A stretch of 64,000 bases of DNA from Paracyclopina nana (Eukaryota > Arthropoda > Copepoda > Cyclopoida > Cyclopettidae): NCBI GenBank assembly GCA_019096065.1, contig JAGUCH010000004.1, positions 4,092,001-4,156,000 of the forward strand, read 5' to 3'. This document shows, in pieces, positions 58,441 through 64,000 of this stretch (within the stretch, counting starts at the first letter, position 1; every line of letters begins with the position of its first letter). Both the position numbers and the translations under genes were made by a program. The notes beneath the pieces are model-generated. The model was given only the letters and a program-made list of their open reading frames with translations. It was not told where the DNA came from and did no database searches.

Positions 58441-60411
58441 TTGGATCACAATCCACTTGGTTCAAATCCTCTCGAGATTTTTTGCTCCCATCAACCACAG
58501 GAGGATACTTATTGAAAGATTCCAAATAGAGCTTGTGATAGCATGCTATACCAGTCGAATGGAAGAAGTTGCCACACACGAGTAGAGGCATTAATGAAAT
58601 CTGCAGAAGAGCGGGTCTGTATTGCTTTCTAGCTGCAGCGCAGTGGGCTCGCGTTCTTCTTTCCCTCCTCTAGCCGTTTTTATGGTAAGCAAGAGTGTGT
58701 ATCCGAGAACAAAACATGCCATTAGGTCTTTTGTGAGATGCAGACATGCCCAACAACATTGAAGCTGCCAGCTACATGCAGCGAAGCGACACCTTTCTAT
58801 TAGCAACAGGACTAGTGTCTCATTATGCCTCAAGATTAGCCATATCAGCTTTTTTACCTTACTTATACCTACATATGTGTTAGAAGCAGCATTTGCCAAT
58901 TATTTTATAGAGTGTGCCTACAATAATTGAGTTTATGCAATGCAATGTGCACGAATGTTTTCATTCGTTTTCCGCATATGAAGCTCAAATGCGGATGTAT
59001 CAATAGAAATAAGCTATAGATTATAACATGTTGTAAGCTAGTTACAGCTCGCAATTTTGATGGTAAGCTAGAGCAGAAAAAATGAAAGCTTCCTTTTTTA
59101 CACGAAATTTCTGGTGTGCACGTGCGGTTTGCTGCTGCAAGGGCATAAAATGATGGAGCCTTTTCTTGTTACACGCGCGTATATGGCCTCAGTCCATAAA
59201 ACGCGCAGCATTAGAATAACGTGATGGTGCGGTGCAATCCGTTTGCAGCTGCAGTCATGGAAGTAAAAGTGCATTTACTTAACTACTTCTACTTTATAGG
59301 CTTGAAATATGTTTTTGCTGTCGTGCCATCTGAACTCAGTGATATCTTGTACCTGCTCTGAAATTGATGAAGCAATATCAAGGATTCTTGCAGCTCCATT
59401 ATGTATTGCAGTCAGCCATTCTTCGTAGTGTATTATGCTCGCATAAAAGCCCTACACTTCTCTGAGCTGGATAGTATTATTAAAAATGTAACAGATGTTA
59501 TTGGTCCATTTTATTACACACTTCTTCTTTGCCCAACAGTACTACTATGGAGTATATACTAGCATGCTTAAAAGATAGCATCTTCCCTTTTTTATGTGAG
59601 AATTTGACCACATGTCAAACTGTACAAATACCCCATATGTATTGCAAAAAAACTTTTGTTGCCGCAGGAAAACTAGCTTGCTTGCAAATGTTTTCATATA
59701 TGGCAATTGTGAAGAAAAACTAGCAATGGCCTTAGGGGACTTTTTGCCTATGGAGCAGATGCAACGACACGATATGGCTGGACTCATAAGGTCATAATAC
59801 TGTACTTTGTTGCCAAAAGTCCGAATACGTATCACACACGTGCCACCATTAAATGAAATGATTTAGGACTGTCATTGCATTACAGTTTTATTATATATGT
59901 TGTGAAAGCCAGGCGCACAAGAGAAGTAAATTATTGATATGTACCCAACACCTTTTTTGGCTTGAATACGAAAAGTAGCCCACTTACTTATGCCTGCATT
60001 GCCTATTTGGGGGGGAAGAAAGCTAGCTCTTTTTAAGGTCTATATAAGTGCCCAACATTTATCAGCTGAGGGGAAATCGTGTCTATGTAATTAAATAGCG
60101 CTTGCCTAGCTCGCACCCGCGCCACAAAAACTGTCTACGCGCATTGCATTGCATAGTGGGCTGGATATACCATTACATATGTGTTGCTATACTATATTCC
60201 ACTTCTACATGGAATACATTATCATTATTCCGCTCCTCCTCGGAGCAAACTTAGCCACGCAGCTCGCAAGTGGGACCAGAGAAAATGGGCTTTTTCGTAA
60301 TATTCCATTTACTGCTATAGCATGTAAAAATATTTCTTGCTGGCTCGTCATGTTACACGATGAGAAATTGTATCTCTTATTGTCCCTCAAGCCACGCGTA
60401 GTATACTATAT

Positions 60412-60726
60412 ATGGACAAAACAATTGCGGATGCATTTGACAAAATGAGAAATGGCCGACTATGTGCCATGAAAGAAGAACTGGAGGGAAATGCGAGAAA
60501 GGGCAAACTTTTTTATGGCCTTGCTGTGCTTCTATTGCTCTATATAACGTACACTGTTATGCTAGTAGTATGTGAGAGTGCAGGATATAACTTTTCAGTA
60601 AGCCAAGCATTCAGGCTTTCTTTCTTCTGGGCGGTTTTTCCCACTAATTTTTACGTAACAATTCATATTACAACTGCGAGCGTTTATTCTTTTCTCTCTC
60701 GATACGAGAGGGAAAAAGATGGCTGA
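60412..60726 (+). CDS. Unrecognised 104-codon ORF with a membrane helix (doubtful)
   Basis: It starts with ATG after a TATACTATATAT run. It encodes a charged N-terminus, a clear hydrophobic helix (KLFYGLAVLLLLYITYTVML), a second aromatic-rich hydrophobic stretch (AFRLSFFWAVFPTNFYV) and a charged end. I do not recognise it, and no splice context or neighbour supports it. A single ORF of this size in AT-rich DNA can easily arise by chance. Confidence 0.2.
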   Translation: MDKTIADAFDKMRNGRLCAMKEELEGNARKGKLFYGLAVLLLLYITYTVMLVVCESAGYNFSVSQAFRLSFFWAVFPTNFYVTIHITTASVYSFLSRYEREKDG

Positions 60727-62145
60727 CATTGGATGTGGTGGAGGTGATAAATCGTGGCCATTTTTATTCGGACGAATTTCACACCATCAAAGTGTCAGGT
60801 GGGGAAATGCGGGGGAATTTTTGCTGCCTGCAAAATTGATGGATTCTCGTTTGCTGCCGTGTGTGCAGCTATAGCGACTGCCAATAAAAGCTGCCTTTCG
60901 CAGAATTCAGGCCCTTTTTTGATTGCAAACGATTGTCGGCTAGCCAGGCTTGATTAATCAATAACAAGGCTTGCGACCAATTATGCTCGGTCATATACTT
61001 CATAAAGAGCTGGCACACAGGCTGTACTTGATTAATTAATGCCTTTAATCACCAATGAGACCGTTATTGCACAAATTGTGTTTGTAGCAGCGGAGTGACA
61101 GCTCAATTCCACAGAATTTTTTGATGCGCACGCTCAAGGATTTATGTGCGTGTGTGTGTATTGCTCAGCTTGAAAAACTTGTCTTCTTAGTCTTCTTTCC
61201 TCGTCTGTTGGCAGAAACGGCTAGTCTTGCAACTTTTGCAAAGAATTTCCCAACTTCTTCATATAGTGCTGCGCGACTACACCATTCTTACCGTTTTGCG
61301 GAGCAGTGCAGAAAAGAGAAAGCGAGCGGAGAATTTGCATTTTCAACTTACTTCTCTGGATATACAATATAAAAGTCTCCACTTTTACATTCGCCGCCTT
61401 CTTCCTCTCATGGTTATAGGCCCGTTTGAGGTAAAGTATTCATATATAGCTCTGTTCTCTGCAAACTTTTCTCATCAGTGCGTTTTAGTGGCCCTTCTTC
61501 ATAGGCTGGAGAATGATACAGGGAGGTTGCGTGAGTCCAAAAAGAAATGTTCCGAAATCACGCTAAAGTTGCTATGCTAAGCAGCGTGAACAAACTAAAT
61601 TAGTTCCGCAGTTTATGTCATTTTTTCCATCATCGTCACGAGAGTTTCTTTGACTTTTACGTGACCTTGTTCACACGACGATAACAAAAGCGTGCTTTCA
61701 GCTCTGGATTTTTCCACTGTAGAAAATCGAGAGGCGCGTGCAAAATCGCACTGAAATGCCCAAGGCTATTTCAATGTAAATATTTTAAAGCGCAAAAAAA
61801 AAATCTTATGCGCTAGCAACGGGCAATCAAGTGACGTTTCAGGTTTGCAGGTTATGCTAATTTTGCGCTATTGAAATGCACGCTGTAGCTTGTGGTGGTA
61901 TGTCAATCCCAAAAGTGAGTGCATAGTGCGGCCTTTCTTGCGCGCAGCGCCCTCTGCAGTGGCAAATGAAACATACATAGCTCTATACTAGTAGTAGTAG
62001 TAGCTCTCTTGCAGCTTGCTTGTGTGGAGTTGGCGTGATCTCGTCGTCGTCGTCCGCGGCAATTCTCACGAGCCAGGCCAACTTGCAGCTAGTCTAGTCC
62101 GGCAAAGCCCACAGTCAGGAAGGAAAGAACTCGATCTACGTTCAT

Positions 62146-62162
62146 TGCAGCAGCAGCAGCAG
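62146..62162. repeat. CAG microsatellite
   Basis: Five to six CAG units in the putative promoter-proximal region of the LIM gene. Confidence 0.7.
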
Positions 62163-63016
62163 CCTCGGCCGAGGTCGACCTCACCTTGTAAAAAACATGG
62201 AGTGAAGCGCACCATCATTGACTGGTCATCAGAATCGTCTGGTTTTCTCGGTGAGCTCCTCCAATCAATTATATGCCTTGAGTAGCTCTTCGTTCAGGCG
62301 ACGCCCAATAAAAGAGTTGCTCTCGTAATTTCTGTACGTTTTTGAGCTTCGTTCCGCACGGACCCGCCCATATACAGCATATAGCACTACAGAGCTGATG
62401 TGTATATACATCATCGGCATCCTTGATCCACATCACGCCAACGCCAATGCTCAAGTAGCTGACGTATACGTGAAAGATTCGCTGTATGGAACACGTGTGT
62501 AAATCGCATATGTATACACACTTTTACACTCGGCCCATTTTACAGCATAGTATATGGGCTTGAGTATACTATGTAGCTTTTAAGGTCAAAAAGGTGCTAG
62601 TTGCGTGCAGGTGCTGCTAAGCTCAGTTTTACATAAATAATTATAGGCTGCTACCAGCTGAGAAAGGGATCCTTTTGTCTGGAGCCTCCTTTTGTGCTGT
62701 TCCACTGTATTATGTAGACAGTTTTTGAGGGCCAACACGCAATCACCAGAATAGACAAGTCGTGATGATAAGCGCGGGTGTGGCACACCTCTTTTTGAAT
62801 GAGTGATTGCAAGGGATTTCCCAGAACAGCGACGGCTTCAACACCTTTTGAAATATGCAATATGTTGCATTATTATCACTGACCGCAAACCGGCAATCAA
62901 GGTTCACACTGACCAAAGCAAATGACAAGAGTTCACTGTGTACTACTACCATGCATAGTTTTCCTCCACGTTGCAGAGTCCTCAAGAAGAAACACTGATA
63001 TGTGATATATTCAACA

Positions 63017-64000
63017 ATGGTGACGACCACAATGAGCTCCAACGACGCAGCTGAGATCACCAATGGCAAAACCACCGAGGCCTCCAATGCAGCTACTGCC
63101 ACGACAGTGACGAAGGAGAAGAAGAAGAAGAAGGGAGGACTGTCACTGAGCTCGCTCAAGTCTCCCTTCAAGTTCCTGGGCAAAACCTACTGCAAAGGAT
63201 GCCACAAGAAGTGCTCAGGAGAGGTGCTGCGTGTCAACGACCTCTATTTCCACAACGGATGCTTCAACTGCAAGGGATGCGCCAATTCCTTGTCCCAGGG
63301 AGGATTCTTCACGAAGGACAAAGACTACTACTGTGCAGCCTGCTACCAGGCCAACTTTGGCACCAAATGCGCCAAATGCAACACATTTGTGGAGGGCGAA
63401 GTTGTCACCGCCCTGGGCAAGACCTACCATCAAAACTGCTTCAAATGTGCGGGCTGCAAGAAGCCTTTCCCAACTGGCGAGAGGGTGACCTTCACGGGCA
63501 AATCTTGCCTGTGCCAATCGTGTGCTAATATGCAGAGTTCTGAAATCATCAGTCATCCGGACACGAAAACTGCCACTACAACAACGAGCATGGCACCCAT
63601 TGCCAAGAGAGCCGCGGATCACAGCAAAGATGGTGCATGCGCGGGATGCGGAGAGGAGCTGAAAGACGGACAAGCGTTGATGGCCCTGGACAAACACTTC
63701 CACGTGTGGTGCTTCAAGTGCAAGGCTTGCGGAGATCTCCTGCACGGAGAGTACATGGGCAAAGATGGCGCACCCTACTGCGAGAAGGACTACCAGAAAT
63801 TGTTTGGAGTCAAGTGCACCTACTGCTTCCGCTTCATCTCCGGAAAGGTGCTACAGGCAGGGGATAACAATCATTTTCATCCCACCTGCGCGAGGTGCAC
63901 CAAGTGCGGAGATCCCTTCGGGGACGGAGAGGAAATGTTCCTCCAGGGTGCAGCCATTTGGCACCCTCGATGCGGTCCGGGTCCGGATGAGTCAATGACA
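63017..64000 (+). CDS. Actin-binding LIM protein (abLIM/Unc-115 family), 5' part, continues beyond window
   Basis: The ATG at 63017 (context ACAATGG) opens a frame that stays open for 328 codons to the window edge. After a Lys-rich start (KEKKKKKGG) four LIM zinc domains follow: LIM1 about residues 59-109 (CKGCHKKCSG), LIM2 118-169 (CAKCNTFVEGE), LIM3 208-258 (CAGCGEELKDGQ), LIM4 267-319 (CTYCFRFISGK). The spacing, with a longer linker between LIM2 and LIM3, and the order match abLIM/Unc-115. Those proteins add a dematin-like headpiece at the C-terminus, bind actin, and act in axon guidance and muscle. The headpiece would lie outside the window. All four LIM domains sit in one exon here. Confidence 0.9.
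   Translation, partial: MVTTTMSSNDAAEITNGKTTEASNAATATTVTKEKKKKKGGLSLSSLKSPFKFLGKTYCKGCHKKCSGEVLRVNDLYFHNGCFNCKGCANSLSQGGFFTKDKDYYCAACYQANFGTKCAKCNTFVEGEVVTALGKTYHQNCFKCAGCKKPFPTGERVTFTGKSCLCQSCANMQSSEIISHPDTKTATTTTSMAPIAKRAADHSKDGACAGCGEELKDGQALMALDKHFHVWCFKCKACGDLLHGEYMGKDGAPYCEKDYQKLFGVKCTYCFRFISGKVLQAGDNNHFHPTCARCTKCGDPFGDGEEMFLQGAAIWHPRCGPGPDESMT

Larger units (their letters stand above)
58445..63016. other. Intergenic region upstream of the LIM-domain gene
   Basis: Mostly AT-rich DNA without recognised exons. It includes TATATA-rich runs, an (AGT)n run near 61990, CGTCGTCGTCGTCC near 62042 and a CAG run near 62146. The GC-richer patch at about 62000-62260, followed by a TCG|GTGAGC donor-like site, may be a promoter-proximal non-coding first exon of the LIM gene. 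That is inference. Confidence 0.35.

Noticed and set aside
58455-58480. A tRNA B-box-like GGTTCAAATCC just outside element 3
   Set aside because: No A box, no cloverleaf and no terminator at the right spacing, so it is not a tRNA gene.
58358-58899. Minus-strand ORFs next to the right LTR of element 3 as an exon interrupted by the insertion
   Set aside because: Joining across the target duplication closes after a few codons and no splice sites or family features support an exon.
1-64000. CRISPR arrays, rRNA genes or bacterial operon features
   Set aside because: None seen. The sequence is spliced eukaryotic DNA.

Overview
The window is animal nuclear DNA with short GT-AG introns. The gene set (a Cys-loop ligand-gated chloride-channel subunit, a GT92-type glycosyltransferase, a membrane adenylyl cyclase, a Ly6/three-finger protein and an abLIM/Unc-115 four-LIM protein) points to an invertebrate, most likely an arthropod such as a crustacean. 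That placement is inference. Three full-length LTR retrotransposons with target-site duplications make up about half of the window. All of them, and the host genes they sit in or near, read on the minus strand.

Layout. 433-2766 (+): last three coding exons of a Cys-loop receptor. 3250-4872 (-): complete three-exon GT92-like type II membrane protein whose DxD site is replaced. 5592-38293 (-): a 27-exon adenylyl cyclase (a 4,449-nt CDS that keeps frame throughout), interrupted in intron 17 by LTR element 1 (Bel/Pao, 11094-20718) and in intron 9 by LTR element 2 (Ty3/gypsy with env remnants, 25455-34703). 40811-42175 (-): two-exon secreted, probably GPI-anchored Ly6 protein. 44495-58440 (-): LTR element 3 (Bel/Pao, 13.9 kb). 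63017-64000 (+): start of an abLIM/Unc-115 gene that runs off the window.

Elements 1 and 3 are young: paired LTRs look identical and the ORFs are open. Element 1 has gag, a pol reached by a -1 frameshift at a U UUU UUA heptamer, and an extra 3' ORF behind its own TATA box. Element 3 has one 3021-codon gag-pol ORF followed, through an ATGA stop/start overlap, by a 1207-codon ORF with nucleocapsid-type zinc knuckles. The two extra ORFs are not Env-like, yet they share a block of similar motifs at conserved spacing. They therefore look like a distantly homologous accessory protein carried by two divergent Bel/Pao lineages. This is the best candidate for an undescribed system.

Element 3 also carries an orientation-specific array of small gapped palindromes (stem-GC-CAG/CAT-GC-stem in the sense RNA) spread through LTRs and coding regions. 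By hand count 26 of 34 core heptamers have matched flanks, where about two are expected. Element 2 has identical LTRs but broken coding frames, including fragments of an envelope gene that resembles chuvirus-type glycoproteins.
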